The notes beneath the pieces are model-generated. The model was not told the DNA's origin. It searched no databases and worked only from the letters and a program-made list of their open reading frames with translations. Source: Hippopus hippopus (Eukaryota > Mollusca > Bivalvia > Cardiida > Cardiidae). From it: a DNA stretch of 64,000 bases. The number at the start of each line of letters is the position of its first letter. Positions within the stretch are counted from its first letter, which is position 1. Shown here piece after piece: positions 9,140-20,123 of the stretch. The position numbers were made by a program, and so were the translations under genes. The stretch covers positions 17,086,255-17,150,254 of the forward strand of contig OX328109.1 in NCBI GenBank assembly GCA_946811185.2, written 5' to 3'.

Positions 9140-12100
9140 GTATTTTTTCAAACTTTTTATTCTATTGAAGCACGACTTTCTACCCACTTTCTACTTGTAA
9201 CGCCTAACAGTAAAACAGCAAGCAGAAAAAGTCCAGAACAGGTCAGGTACCCTGTCTAAATCTAATGTTTTATTTTCTGATTATCTTGTTCAATGATGTA
9301 ACGTTGCGCGGTTTTATATTCTTCAGACTAATAACAAATCTCGTCAGATTCTGTTTCCAAGATCAACCTCGATTGTGCGAACGATTCAATACGAACATAC
9401 GATACATTTACATTGATAGCTTTGAATAGCTGACCTACCAAACCGAAAGTAGGTCTTGTACAGTTAAGGTGTACTTTTAAATGTGCATAAGGTCAGCCGA
9501 TAATCTGTCACCCACTTTAAACCTTTACTAGACGTAAAAGGTTGTCTTGTAAAAAGACTTGTCAAATTTCAAAAGAATTTGCAGACGAGAAATCGCACGT
9601 GTCGCTAGTGGCAGAATTTGCCACTGAAAATGTATTATAGAATTTAAATTATTTTGGGAAAAGGTAACCATTTTTTTTTTTCCTTTTCCCAGTAAAACTT
9701 CCAAGGCCTTCTTCTTCAGAGCAGGGATCATATATACACATTCTTTATATACGATCCCTGTTTAGAGTCATTAAAGAATGGGATTAAAAAAGTGCTAAAC
9801 GGTTACATGTCCTCACATTGGCTGTTGATAGTGGGCTTTTTTTTTAACCCTATACTACACAATCCCATGTCTTAAGGACACTGAGTGACATCATTCGAAA
9901 ACATTGTGGGAAAAGGAGAAAATGCTGGTAACCAGCATTTTCTCCTTTTCCCACAATTTTTCCTTCCATTTTCATAATGAATCCCATCACTTGAGTCAGA
10001 TTTGATTTGTTCTCTTTAAATTCTGTACAATTTTGACCTTTCTACAGTTTTATCATTTGGTATATAGAGGTCACCAGTAAGTAGACAGATATTAATGAAT
10101 GGACTTTTTCAGTTTCCTTATCAAAAAGGTCTACTCCTTTAGTGAGAGTTATTAATGATCATCTTGTATCTTTGTAAATTGCAAGGGACTTTCAGTAGGG
10201 GGCTTGGGGCAGGCATTGCCTGACCACAGTATTACATCCAATACATAACACATGCTGATCAGTACTCTTTTCAATAATTCATATATTGCTCTTAGTTGCT
10301 CATTTGGTTTCAAGTTTATGAATCAAAATGTTAGGGCATCATTTTGCGCTTGTAATTTTTTCCCACCACATTACCAATTATGGCTTTTTTTTTTTTTATG
10401 TTCGTAATGACATTAACTGTGCATGGGCCATAAAAGAACATCCAATCAATAAGCTATTATCAGTTTACTGCGTGAACCCTTCAATCCTGCTTGAACTTTT
10501 AAACCGTTTTCCACAGCTGACACAAATTCGATTTTTAATGACCCTGAAAAAGAAAACTTTTGAAAAAAAATTTAGGAAAAGAAGAAAATGCTGGTAACCA
10601 GCTTTTTCTTCTTTTTCCATAATGTTTTCTACCCTATCACAGACAGAAATTCTCTTCATGGCTACATGTAATTTGTCGTCTGCAAATGCTTTCAGTTTGG
10701 TCTAGCCCTAAATTTTGTCGTTTGGGAAAGAGTAAACAAACAGTGAAGAGTTTTATTGACCCTGATGAAAAAAGATTTTGAAAATAATATGGGAAAAGAA
10801 AAAATGCTAATATTCAGTATTTTCTCCTTTGTTCCCAAAGTTGACTATCCTTTCAAAGACAAATCTTTATGTCATCTGCATACTTCATTTTGAACAAGTA
10901 CAAAATTTTCTTGTTTGGGTTGGAGAGAGTGAGAGATTAGTCATGAGTAAAGCAGTACATGTATGAATTTCACAGGTACACAGATGCAGATCCTGAATAC
11001 AAAAAAACAAAGGAGACTCCGATACCTGACCCACCCTGTGTGACTGGTTATCACACGCGATCAAATCGTAATTTTGATGGAAATAGGTACCTTTTGATTC
11101 TTTCAGCACCACATCATTGGATGGCTTTAATAAGTATCTGAGGGTTTGTACGCTGCCACCTCTGCTATCAGGCTCGTAAATTTTTGAAAGCCACAAAATT
11201 AGTAAAGGTGAAATGATGGAAATTGTCTTTGAAAGAGCAGAAATCAGTGATGGAAAAGGAGAAAATGCTGGTTACCATCAATTTCTTCTTTCCAGCTATT
11301 TCTAAGAGTTATTCCTCATAGTCACTAAAAACTGCATTGGTTTGTTTTCAAACTTTAATCCTCAGGGTCGTTAAAAAACAGGATTTTTTTTCAATTATTC
11401 TGTAGGGTAGTTCTAAAATAAGATTGTTTGGAAAAGGGTTAAAACTGGGTTTTTTTTTTTCATTTACCCTTTATCAAACAATGTCATGTTTTAACAACCT
11501 GTAGGAAGATAGCTTTTAAAAATATTTTGGGATATGGAGAAAATGCTGGTAACCAGAATTTTTTCCATTTTGTATAATGTTTTCTGCCTTATCAGAAAGC
11601 TTTATCTCATGTAGATCAGTGTAGAAATTCTCCCCTGCAAATGCATTCAATTTAGAAGAGTCTCGAGCAGTTTGAAGCAGCAAGAATCACACGTAAATAT
11701 CACAGTAAGAAATTTTGGAGGGAGCAATTAACAGTTGGATGTTATGTTGAAGATTTCTCTTACCAACTGACGCTATTCAAGTAAAGCATGGGAATATAGA
11801 TTTTATGCACGAGTAATTGATGTCATATCATTTGCGTACACTTTGTATGAACATGGTGAGAGATGTAAACCTATTTTTTTAATATTTATTGATTGATTGT
11901 ATGGTGTTTAACGCCGTTTTCAACATTATTTCAGTTATATCATGACAGCCAGTGCACCTATCCATGCTTTCCTGGAGTCTCTTTTAAGCCACGGGCTGCT
12001 TTCGCACCATAACCATTGTCGAAACAATGGTCAGTGATGGGAGAGGAACGAATCCTGTAGCTAGCCTATGACTATCATCAATCCTCGGAAAGAAATTGGC

Positions 12101-12385
12101 TGAGCCAGGGATCAAACTCGCGACCCACTGTTCTCAAGTCCTGCACGCTACTGACTAAGCTAGCAGGGCTCGGCTATTGTTTGAATTGATTAAAAAATTT
12201 TCCTTTCTTGACAAAGGCCAATGGCTGAAATATTAAAAAAAAAAGGTTTTACTTTATCTGATATTTAATGATAAATGTTTATTAGTTTTTGTTCTTATTC
12301 CATTTACAGAGGAAGAGGGGAGCAAAGACAACAGCACAACAGAGGAGGTCAAGGCTGGAACAGAAATCAAACATGGAGACAGTGA
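9084..12385 (+). CDS. RAMAC: RNMT-activating mini protein (RAMAC), complete
   Basis: RAMAC (also RAM or FAM103A1) binds and activates RNMT, which methylates the guanosine cap of mRNA, and it helps recruit RNA. Three coding exons join in frame: 9084-9139, 10976-11086 and 12310-12385, 243 bases with stop, 80 residues. Residues 10-27 (KKYEEMFADRYTDADPEY) match the family signature EEMF..R.T..D.EY, followed by the proline-rich ETPIPDPP segment corresponding to the RPPESPP segment. Residues 39-80 are rich in R, N, Q and G (HTRSNRNF, RGGQGWNRNQTW), like the family's RNA-binding region. At 80 residues it is shorter than the human 118; the long tyrosine-rich tail is absent. It lies head to head with CCNH. 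Confidence 0.92.
9515..9805 (+). mobile_element. TTAA-MITE family A copy, degraded
   Basis: Left arm GAATTTGCAGACGAGAAATC and right arm AAGGCCTTCTTCTTCAGAG are recognisable. The hairpin is reduced to TTTGGGAAAAGGTAACC and a T-run before CCTTTTCCCAG. A short duplication (GGGATCATATA..TATACGATCCC) disturbs the right end. Lies in RAMAC intron 1. Confidence 0.55.
9844..10070 (-). mobile_element. TTAA-MITE family A copy
   Basis: Inverted-orientation copy from TTAACCCTATACTACAC, with a long exact hairpin at about 9902-9956 (GTGGGAAAAGGAGAAAATGC arms) and a degraded right end (TTTGGTATATAGAGG). Lies in RAMAC intron 1. Confidence 0.75.
10499..10925 (-). mobile_element. Two degraded TTAA-MITE family A copies in series
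   Basis: The first (10499-10735) has the hairpin GAAAATGCTGGTAACCAGC and the right arm TTTGTCGTCTGCAAATGC. The second (about 10736-10925) keeps GGGAAAAGAAAAAATGC and TATTTTCTCCTTTG. Both are inverted and end just before RAMAC coding exon 2. Confidence 0.6.
10976..11086 (+). CDS. RAMAC: RAMAC coding exon 2
   Basis: Acceptor TTTCACAG, donor ATAG|GTACCT. The split arginine codon AG|G from exon 1 is completed here. Encodes YTDADPEYKKTKETPIPDPP, then CVTGYHTRSNRNFDGN and two bases of the next codon. Confidence 0.92.
11225..11680. mobile_element. Degraded family A fragments in RAMAC intron 2
   Basis: One fragment (about 11225-11440) has GGAAAAGGAGAAAATGCTGG and a broken right arm. A second, inverted copy (about 11464-11670) starts TTACCCTTTATCAAAC and keeps GGAGAAAATGCTGGTAACCAG. 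Confidence 0.5.
11886..12180 (-). mobile_element. tRNA-derived SINE
   Basis: Same family and orientation as 3349-3653. On the minus strand the head ends with box B-like GAGTTTGATCCC and the tail is CAATCAATCAATAA. It is slightly shortened in the body where AAGCCACGGGCTGC joins directly. Confidence 0.75.
12310..12385 (+). CDS. RAMAC: RAMAC coding exon 3 and stop
   Basis: Acceptor CATTTACAG. It completes the arginine codon and encodes GRGEQRQQHNRGGQGWNRNQ, then TWRQ and TGA at 12383-12385. The basic, glycine- and glutamine-rich composition fits RNA binding. No clear AATAAA follows within 100 bp; one occurs near 13144. Confidence 0.88.
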
Positions 12386-12469
12386 CGGAGAATGAAAAGA
12401 CAATTTTCTGACTCAAACACAGAATTAGTTATTAATAATCAATTAGTTTATTAATAAGCAGATGTGTAA

Positions 12470-12893
12470 TGCCTTTACCAAATAGTGTGCATATTTTAAA
12501 GATCCTGAGGGAGAAAGCTTTTCAAAAGAAAAGAAGAGAAGGCGGTTAATCAGCATTTTGTCCTTTTTCCATATTATTTTATACCTTTGCCACACTGCAA
12601 TTTTTTTAACCTCTCGATATTGAAAGCATTCCCAGTTGACAAATTTAACATGAGTCAGAAAACAGAATTTGTCTTCAGATAGATAGAAAACATTGTGGGA
12701 AAAGGAGAAAATACTGGTTACCAGCATTTTCTACTTTTCCCACAATGTTTTCAAAAGGCTTCTACCTCAGGATTGTGTGGTAAAGGGTTAGACTCGTAGA
12801 ATTTCAGCTCATTTGTACCAATTTTAAATTTGTTGTCTGCAGATGTTTTGAATTTGGGAGGGTCTAAAATTTGTTCTTTAGGGAAAGGGTAAA
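12470..12893. mobile_element. Cluster of three family A pieces
   Basis: An inverted left part (12470-12590) is followed by a plus-orientation copy (about 12600-12790) with a good hairpin at about 12686-12755. An inverted right part (12790-12893, CTGCAGATGTTTTGAATTTG to AGGGAAAGGGTAA) comes last. The order suggests one inverted copy split by another. Confidence 0.65.
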
Positions 12894-12899
12894 CTCAGG

Positions 12900-13535
12900 G
12901 ACATTGAGAGCCAGCTTTTACGAAAGCTTTATTATTATTACTATGATTATTATTTTAAACTGGTGCTGTTTGACTTTTAAAAGTTGTCAACATAAATGCA
13001 ATATATTCCAAACTTTTTGAGGTAAGGTAGAGTTTCTCTCACAATTTGAGCACATACATGTAACCTTATTAGATGATTCTTCCAATTGTTCTATTTAGAA
13101 TCACTATAAAGAATTTTATTCCATGAATAACTCGTGGCCATGGAATAAAAGTTTTAAAGTTTAAAAAGAAGTACTGTCTATTCTCCAAAGCCACAAATGT
13201 GCATAAATGTTCCTTTGACCACTTTGCTTTCTTGATACAATGATTATTCTTCTAAAAACATGGCTGGTATGGGCTGTCAGCTTCATTTACCCGTGTCGGA
13301 GCTAGTTTTGTCAGTGGAAGGGAATTAACTCATGCTTTCTATATGCAACAGATGTTACTTGTAATCTCCCTTTATCATTTTCGCAACATGGTTTCTCACG
13401 ATACATTTTCTAGGCAGAGAATTCTCGTTTTTCTCACATGTTTATTTGAATTTTACATATGTCTTAGTTGAAGCAATTTTGTTTTACTCTTATTTTTCCT
13501 TCCATGTTGCTTTATCCAAAATGTCTCATCAAAGA
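12900..13535. other. Intergenic DNA without recognised features
   Basis: No exon, RNA gene or known element. A TGGAATAAAAG at 13142 could serve as a distal RAMAC poly(A) signal, with a small inverted pair TTTTATTCCATG / CATGGAATAAAA at 13107-13150. Confidence 0.35.
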
Positions 13536-13537
13536 GC

Positions 13538-13850
13538 CGGTGCCGTGGTAGCTCAGTGGTAGCATGCAGGGCTTGAGAACAGGGGGTGGCTGGTTTGATC
13601 CCTAGCTCTGCCAATTTCTTTCTGAGAATTGATGATGGTCATTGCGACAGGATTCATTTCCTCTTTCACTGCTGACCATTGTTTCGACGATGGTTACTTT
13701 GGAAAGCGCCAGTGGGTTGAAAAGAAAGTTGTGGGGAGTACTGGTAAAGCAAAAGCCAGGAAAGCATGGACAGGTGCACTGGCCACCGTCATATAACTGA
13801 ATAATGTTGAAAATGGCATCAAACACCATACAATCAATCAGTCAGTGAAG
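13538..13850 (+). mobile_element. tRNA-derived SINE, plus orientation
   Basis: Head GTGGTAGCTCAGTGGTAGCA (box A) and GGTTTGATCCC (box B). The body contains GGTGCACTGGCCACCGTCAT and the tail is ACAATCAATCAGTCAG. One of the most complete SINE copies, and the only near-complete one on the plus strand. Confidence 0.8.
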
Positions 13851-14106
13851 TCATAAAAGGGGACAATGTAGATCAATGATTAGTCTGCACATTTGTGAAG
13901 GTTGATCTTGATCTCCAGTGGCTTTAAGTTGTGAAAAGGCCTTTAGGGTTAGAAGTAGCTTGTCCATGGGATAAATTGTGTACTAGATAAAACTTGTGTA
14001 ATGATTTTACGAGACATAGCTTTGCTAGTTATTGCCCAAATCTTTTTCTTTCCCCCCACTTGTTTTTGATGGTTTTGTTGAAAAGGATATTCAGCTTTGA
14101 TATCTA

Positions 14107-14502
14107 TTAACCCTTTACCCAGTGACAAAATTTTAGGCTAGTCCAAATTGGGAGCATTTGCAGAAAACAAAAGAAATGTGGACCTACCGTAATATTCAAC
14201 TCTGTCTTTGAAAGGGTAGAAAACATTGTGGGAAAAGGAGAAAATGGTGGTTCCCATTTTCGCAGGGTTGTCAAAGCTTGGAATTGTATGGTAAAGGGTT
14301 AACTCATTACCCCACAATCTCAAGTTTTAATGACCCTAAGAAAGGCTTTTGAAAACATTGATAAGGGAGAAAATGCTGGCAACCATCATTTTCTCCTTTT
14401 CCCATTATAATTTCTACCCAAGGCAAATGCACACTGAAATTGTAGTCTACAAATAGTTTCCATTCGGACAAGTCTCAATTTTTGTCATTTGGTAATGAGT
14501 CA
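14107..14502. mobile_element. Two family A copies sharing one TTAA
   Basis: A plus-orientation copy (14107-14302) ends GGTAAAGGGTTAA and the next, inverted, starts TTAACTCATTACCCC on the same TTAA (14299-14302). The first copy has lost the right hairpin arm after GAGAAAATGG. The second keeps GAGAAAATGCTGGCAACCATC. Confidence 0.7.
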
Positions 14503-14507
14503 AGGGG

Positions 14508-14745
14508 TCTTGCTCGGCTCAGTAGTAAAAATGTAAGAGTTGCAATCTGAGTTTGATCCATGCTCAGAGCACTGTCTAACTTCATGGCACTGTCCTAAGG
14601 CAAGCTACTTCGGAGCCCTCGCCTAGTACTAATGAAACCTAGGGCATACATGAATATGTATACTATCTGAGTGATATAATTGAAATAATCTCGAAAGCAA
14701 AGTAAAACATAATACAATCAATATTTATCAATTACAACTGTCTGC
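14508..14745 (+). mobile_element. Second tRNA-related SINE family
   Basis: Begins GGTCTTGCTCGGCTCAGTAG and GAGTTTGATCCATGCTCAG (box A- and box B-like), with a different body (ACTGTCCTAAGGCAAGCTAC) and an ACAATCAATATTTATCAAT tail. A similar body lies near 18420-18560 (GATTTCCTTTGGCAAGGCAG). Confidence 0.55.
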
Positions 14746-14784
14746 AATATCTCGGCTATAGCATCATGGTCCATGCACCACTAC

Positions 14785-15050
14785 ATACTAAACTTTGGTG
14801 TTTAACACCACTTTCAATATTTTTTCAGTTATAGCACAATGTCTAGTGCACCTGTCTATGCTTTTCTGGAGTGTGTACCACTAATTTGCACATTATTCTT
14901 CACAGGCCACTGGCTGCTTTCCCATTTAAACACCATTAAAACAATGATCAGCAATGAGAGAGGAATGAATGCTCTTGCAATGTCTATCATCAATCCTGGA
15001 AAAAAAAGTCAGCTGACCAGGGGAATAAAACCAGCAACCCCCTTGTTTCA
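14785..15050 (-). mobile_element. tRNA-derived SINE, truncated
   Basis: Tail and body of the 3349-type SINE (GGTGTTTAACACCACTTTC, CTAGTGCACCTGTCTATGC, GACCAGGGGAATAAAACC). The tRNA head is cut short at the border with the TIR element that starts at 15058. Confidence 0.6.
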
Positions 15051-15057
15051 GGCTCTA

Positions 15058-15327
15058 TTTGAGCCATGCTTTGGCAAGAGGGGGTGAATGCATTTCTGTG
15101 ATGCACTATCCCAAACAAGTTATCATGTAATTATGGATCCATAAAATCCATTTTGTCCAACAACTGACTGAATCCTGAAGTAGAATGGTCCTTTAACATG
15201 CAGAAAATTCACCAAAAGCAAAATGTTTCAACCCATGTCAAGCTGTGCAGACTGCGCAGGCTGACATGGGTAGACAGTTTTGCAGATGCATTAAGCCCCC
15301 TTTTCACTGGGCATAGCTCATATGTGA
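15058..15327. mobile_element. TIR element family C copy
   Basis: TTGAGCCATGCTTTGGCAA to GGGCATAGCTCATA. The internal short palindrome around 15225-15270 contains CTGTGCAGACTGCGCAGG. Confidence 0.7.
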
Positions 15328-15465
15328 CAAACTGAGTCAAGCGGCTCTGCCTATTCTATGCTTAAGATTTCACTAACATAGCATATACATGGATGCATAA
15401 AAAAGAGAATTCAGAGCTGTCACATGTGTACAAATGAAAAAAATTCATAAATATTGCAAATAGAT

Positions 15466-16104
15466 ATGAGCCATGCTCTGTGAGAAAGGGGTTTAATGCA
15501 TCTGCAAAAATTAACATCCCAGCAGTATCGCAATCCGTGCAGGCTGACGTGGGTCAAAACTTTGCTGTTTGTGAATTTTCAGAAATTTCAAGGATCACTC
15601 TTCCTCCAGATCCTGTCAATGGGAGACAAAAGTGAAATCCAAATTATCTCCCTTGTTAGATAAAAACCAAGGTAACCAAATTGCAATCAGGTCCTTTGTT
15701 TGATTTCCTTTGTTTTTATCCTTGTTTTACTAGGAGATGTTGCGAATATTACTATTTGACTGATTATATATATGTAAGGTCTTCATGATATTTGCAAATT
15801 GAAATTCACACACTGTTGCCATCTTAATGCATCAAATAGATCAAATTTGTGGTTTGATAAATTTTGAAGGCAATATTTAACCCTGAACATTCCTAAATAG
15901 TGCAAAGGATATCAAAGATAAAAACCAAGTAATACCTTATTCAGGACCAAGTTAGTAGTGGAGAGCTATCAAGGGAAGTAACTTTCTTTTGTCTCCCATT
16001 GTTAGACTAAATGGATTTCATGGATCCATAATTATGCCATGACTTGCTTTTTGTAATGCATCACATACATGCAGTAGGCCTGCTTTTGCTGGAGCATTGC
16101 TCAC

Positions 16105-16106
<2 letters not shown>
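15466..16106. mobile_element. TIR element family C copy split by another TIR element
   Basis: Left part 15466-15616 (ATGAGCCATGCTCTGTGAG, TTTAATGCATCTGC) and right part 16002-16106 (GGATCCATAATTATGCCATG, ending GGAGCATTGCTCACAT) belong to one copy. The intervening 15617-16001 is a different element. Confidence 0.7.
15617..16001. mobile_element. 385-bp element with 16-bp terminal inverted repeats
   Basis: Starts CAATGGGAGACAAAAG and ends CTTTTGTCTCCCATTG, exact inverted copies. Non-coding and AT-rich. No transposase trace; the superfamily cannot be named from the ends alone. Confidence 0.75.

Positions 16107-16110
<4 letters not shown>

Positions 16111-16153
<43 letters not shown>
16111..16153. 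repeat. (TG)n microsatellite
   Basis: About 20 uninterrupted GT units joining the right end of one family C element to the left end of the next (GAGCCGTGCTCTGGCAAAAG at 16154). The second element is represented only by about its first 100 bases. Confidence 0.9.
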
Positions 16154-16155
<2 letters not shown>

Positions 16156-16635
16156 CCGTGCTCTGGCAAAAGGGGGCTTAATGCATCTCCGTTATACATG
16201 ATGCCAAACAAGTCATCACATAATTATGGATCCATAGGAGCCACTTTTTTCAATAACCTACATGAGGTAGATATGTGTAGTAGGACATACTGATTTTCTG
16301 GAAAAGTCCAAAGAAGTGTGGACAAATTTTACCATATCAGCATATTCCAAGGGATGTGAAATAAACAGCCAACTGCAATTATGATTGCAATTCCTTTACT
16401 ATTAAAAGTTCAAAGTTCAAATTTTCTCTGTCATCTTAATTTGCCTTTTTTTTTTTTAAAATGTTAAAAAAAAAAGTCATAAAAATCTATATTTACACAT
16501 ACATGTATTTTTTTTTTTAAATCTTCCATAGTCCCTAAAAACACACAATAAAATTTTACAATAAAATACACTCAAACAAAATATGATAAAACATGACTCA
16601 ATCAACAATAAATGGTTTAGTTTCTGACAGGTACA

Positions 16636-17120
16636 AGTTACTCTTTATTAAACAGATGACAAAAATTTTAGACTTACCCAAATTGAAAGCATTCTCTGAA
16701 GATAATCTAAATGTGTTGCAACTGGGTCTGCCAACCATTTTAAAAAACATTTTAAGTCTTATTCTCTAAGATTTTCTATATTTGAAATTAAAACAATTTC
16801 TGATCGGCTAAACCAGATGGTTTAGCCAATCAGAAGTTGTCTTACATTAAAATTTAGATAATTCTGGGAAGACCAAGAATGTTCTTAAGAAAGGTTGGTG
16901 AGAACAGACCCTGAGTATTTGGATGTTATTTGAAAGAGTAGAAACATGGACAAAAAGGACAAAATTCTGGTAACCTGCATTTGTCCTTTTCCAAAAATTT
17001 TTTCAAAGGCTTCCTAATTAGGGCCACTGAAACATTGGTTTCAAACTACATTAAAATTGTCTTCTAACGGTCTGCAAATGCTTTCAAAATGGACCACTTA
17101 AAAATTTTGTTGTCAGAAAC
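16636..17120 (+). mobile_element. Degraded family A copy interrupted by a foldback element
   Basis: Left part 16636-16724 (CTCTTTATTAAACAGATGAC, AAATTGAAAGCATTCTC) and the hairpin part from 16916 (GGTAACCTGCATTTGTCC) flank an inverted-repeat insertion at about 16727-16914. The right end merges with another arm (TCTGCAAATGCTTTC) up to 17115. Confidence 0.5.
16727..16914. mobile_element. Foldback MITE family F
   Basis: Palindromic element with core CTAAACCAGATGGTTTAGCC and outer arms containing CCAACCATTTTAAAAAAC and TTCTTAAGAAAGGTTGG. A better-preserved relative is at 36508-36690. Confidence 0.6.
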
Positions 17121-17489
17121 AGTCACAGACTGCACTTTCTATGCAGTCTGACCTTGATCTACACCTGTCTCAAACATAAAATCTCCCAAAGCAGTAAATG
17201 GTTCAGGAAAATCTGTATTTAAAATATTGATTAAATGAGGAAACTTTTTAAATACAAGCATTGCGTAAACCTTTCTGCCCTCTCTAACTGAAAGTCAAAT
17301 AAAAAAAAAAAGTACTCTGCATTGCATTGACCAGAAAAGCTCTCAAAGTATCAAACTGTATAAATTGGAGATCAGACAACACAATCTGTGATGTCAGATC
17401 TTCATTTAAATTTTACACCGGTCAAAAAGGAATATCTAACAGTGTACTAAACCTGTAACTGAAATAGGTTGTAAGTAAAAACAACCTCA

Positions 17490-17700
17490 AATAAAGCATT
17501 TTCAAGCTCTTTTTGCCAGAGTATGTCTGTGCTAGACATACACTTAAACTGCTTTTTACAACTGCAGTTGCTTTTGCTGTCGGTGTAGATCATGATAAGA
17601 CTACACAAAGCATGCAATCTGATCTTACATCTACATTTTCCTGCTATGCAAACATATTTTTGCCAACTGCAATCTTGGCAGCTGGCAGCTATCTTGGTGC
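17490..17700. mobile_element. TTAA-family B hairpin, degraded
   Basis: Holds GTGTAGATCATGATAAGAC and GCATGCAATCTGATCTTAC, the decayed hairpin of the family typified at 22206-22416. The ends are not clear. Confidence 0.4.
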
Positions 17701-17857
17701 TTTTTCCTACTTCAAAATGTTTATTTTGATTATTTGGCGCTGTTGGGGCTAACTGGATTTCCAAGAAAAGGATGTAATGGAGTTAAAATTTTTACAGAAG
17801 AAAATGAAGATAATGCCCAAAATATGAGAAAAGCAAATCTTACACAGTATACAATTC

Positions 17858-18095
17858 AGCTCTTTACCCAACATCAGAATTTTGAGAGTTGTCCATATTA
17901 ACAAAACTTCAGAACCGATTAAATTGAAAGCAGATAACAAAATAAACATGACTCAAGAACTCAACTTTGTTTTTGAAAGGGTAAAAAACATTGTGGAAAA
18001 TGGAGAAAATGCTAGTGACCAGCATTTTCTCCATTTTCTACAATGTTTTAAAAACGGCTTCTTCCTCAGAGTTGTTCCTCATGGGACTGGGTAAC
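17858..18095 (+). mobile_element. TTAA-MITE family A copy with a symmetric hairpin variant
   Basis: The hairpin at about 17985-18052 carries the private change AATGGAG in the left arm and the matching CTCCATT in the right arm, where other copies have AAGGAG and CTCCTT. The ends are slightly decayed (AGCTCTTTACCCAAC; GGGACTGGGTAAC). Confidence 0.75.
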
Positions 18096-18564
18096 TCTTC
18101 ACTGCCATAGGCAAGGTAAATGTTATGGTAGTTGGCGTAAATCAAGATCAGATTGCAAAGAACATACAATCTCATCCTGCATGTACCCTGCAATTTTTTC
18201 CAGGCTTTCAAACAAAAATCCCATCATTTGGGCCAAATATAGTTAGTTGTTTGTAAATCCTTTGAATTTGAACAAGTCTAAAATGCTGTTTGGTAATGAG
18301 CTTTTTCTAAAAGATTTAACTCTTTCACTGAAAGCATAATTTTGGATTGTTCCGAATCGAAAGCATACTCAGTGACTCGTGAGATAAAGCATTAGATTTG
18401 TATTCAGAGGATCTTGCACTGATCCTGCTGACAGCTGTAGTTATACAGGATTTCCTTTGGCAAGGCAGTACAGATACCCCACTCTACTACCTATGAAACA
18501 CAGAAAAGACATGGACATGCGTTCTGTAACTAATGTGAGTAAAATAATGTTAAAAGCGGAATAA

Positions 18565-18790
18565 AATCTTCAACACACAACCAAATTTTACACTTGTCCA
18601 ATCTGAAAGCATTTGCAGACAAGAAATTAAAGTACCTTAAATGATATGAATTGTTTCTGATGAGAGTAAAAAACATTGTGGAAAAAGGAGAAAATGCTTT
18701 TCACCAGCATTTTCTCCTTTTCCCACACTGATTTCAAAAGCTTTCTTCTTCAGGGTTGTTAAACCACGAGATTTTTTTGTACACAGATAA
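18565..18790 (+). mobile_element. TTAA-MITE family A copy, right end lost
   Basis: CAATCTGAAAGCATTTGCAG on the left and the hairpin GGAAAAAGGAGAAAATGC at about 18670-18735. The right end is replaced by an A/T run near 18770. Confidence 0.6.
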
Positions 18791-19507
18791 ACCCCAATCG
18801 AACAAACGAGCCAATACATGTACATGTATTTTACTTGTCATCTAAAGATAGCATTCTTTTCAAAAACAACAACAAAAACAACAATAAAATATTACAATAC
18901 TCAAAGATAAAACATCATAACAAATTATCTTAACCATGAATAAAACAATATACCACATAATTTTGATTTTCAAAAATATCATTACATAATTTCATACTGA
19001 AAATTTACTTAAAGCAACAACAGCAAGAGAAATCAAACAAAATTATCTACATCTAGAAATGGAATGTTTGTAGTATTTCTTATTCATACAAATGTTACAA
19101 AACAAAAAAAAATCTCAATTGTAAGAGTATCCCCTGACAAAAAAAAAATCCTAGTTAACACAATATTTTGGTCTTCATTCCTGATTGGGAAAACCTGTTT
19201 CCTTTATGATGCAATTTAAGCATTAACCCTTACAGCGTTGATGTAATGAAATGGACCCTTTAAATAAGGGAAATACAATGGTTATCTCTATTTCAAGCCT
19301 GTTTTAGCCTGGATATGTAACAAAGAGCACAGTGTAGATCCAAGATCAGACTGCAGACTTACTAACTAACTGCAATTTAATGATTTTCACTGTTGAGAAA
19401 AGCAAAGCCATCAGAGCACTGGTCAGTGCTTTCAAGGTTAAAGTCAGACCAAAATAAACTTGTTATAGCACATTCTAACTGCAAATATTGATTATGTCAT
19501 TGCACAT

Positions 19508-19738
19508 TCAACCTTTTACCACACTATCCCGGGTTTTAGTGACACTGAAGGAGAAGGCTTTGGAAAACATTGCGGGCAAAGGAGAAAATGCTGTTAATCA
19601 GCATTTTCTCCTTTTCCCGAAATGTTTTCTACCCTTCCCAAAACAAATTTCAATTTTTCAATCTCATTTTTTTTTGGTTGTCTGCAAATGCTTTCAATTT
19701 GGACTTGTCTAAATTTCTGTCGTTTGGTAGAGAGTTAA
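19508..19738 (-). mobile_element. TTAA-MITE family A copy
   Basis: Inverted copy; hairpin GGGCAAAGGAGAAAATGCTG with a slightly asymmetric loop (TTAATC). It ends TTTGGTAGAGAGTTAA at 19738 and abuts the minisatellite that follows. Confidence 0.75.
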
Positions 19739-20060
19739 CCTGAATATTGAATTTGCAATTGCACATTCAATCTGTAAATATTGAATTTGCTATGGCACAT
19801 TTAAACTGTACATGTTGAATTTACTATGGCACCTTTAATAATGTATATTAACACTGAATTTGCTAAGGCACATTCAAACTGTAAAATGCTGAATTTGTTA
19901 AGGCACACTCAAAATGTAAATATTGAATTTGCTATGACACATCATAATGAAAATGCTGAATTTGTAATGGCACATTCAAACTGTAAATGTTGAAAATTGC
20001 TAAGGCACAATTCAAATTAAATACTGAATTTGCTAATGCACATTCTAACTATGGCACATT
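19739..20060. repeat. Minisatellite, about 34-bp unit
   Basis: Roughly nine imperfect units of the form TGAATTTGCTATGGCACATT followed by CAAACTGTAAATAT. Units differ by small substitutions and indels. No coding or structural role is visible. Confidence 0.75.
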
Positions 20061-20123
20061 CGTATTAACTATACTAATTACATAATATCACAAATTCTTC
20101 CATAGTCTTTTAGCTTACTACCA

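Noticed and set aside
13544..13615. tRNA gene
   Set aside because: Box A and B are present but the sequence continues into a SINE body and tail, and the cloverleaf stems do not close. The same holds at 3590-3655, 31333-31400 and 59525-59614.
17447..17764. 105-codon minus-strand frame with several cysteines as a possible secreted peptide
   Set aside because: Half of it is a decayed family B hairpin; no signal peptide and the cysteines fall in repeat sequence.
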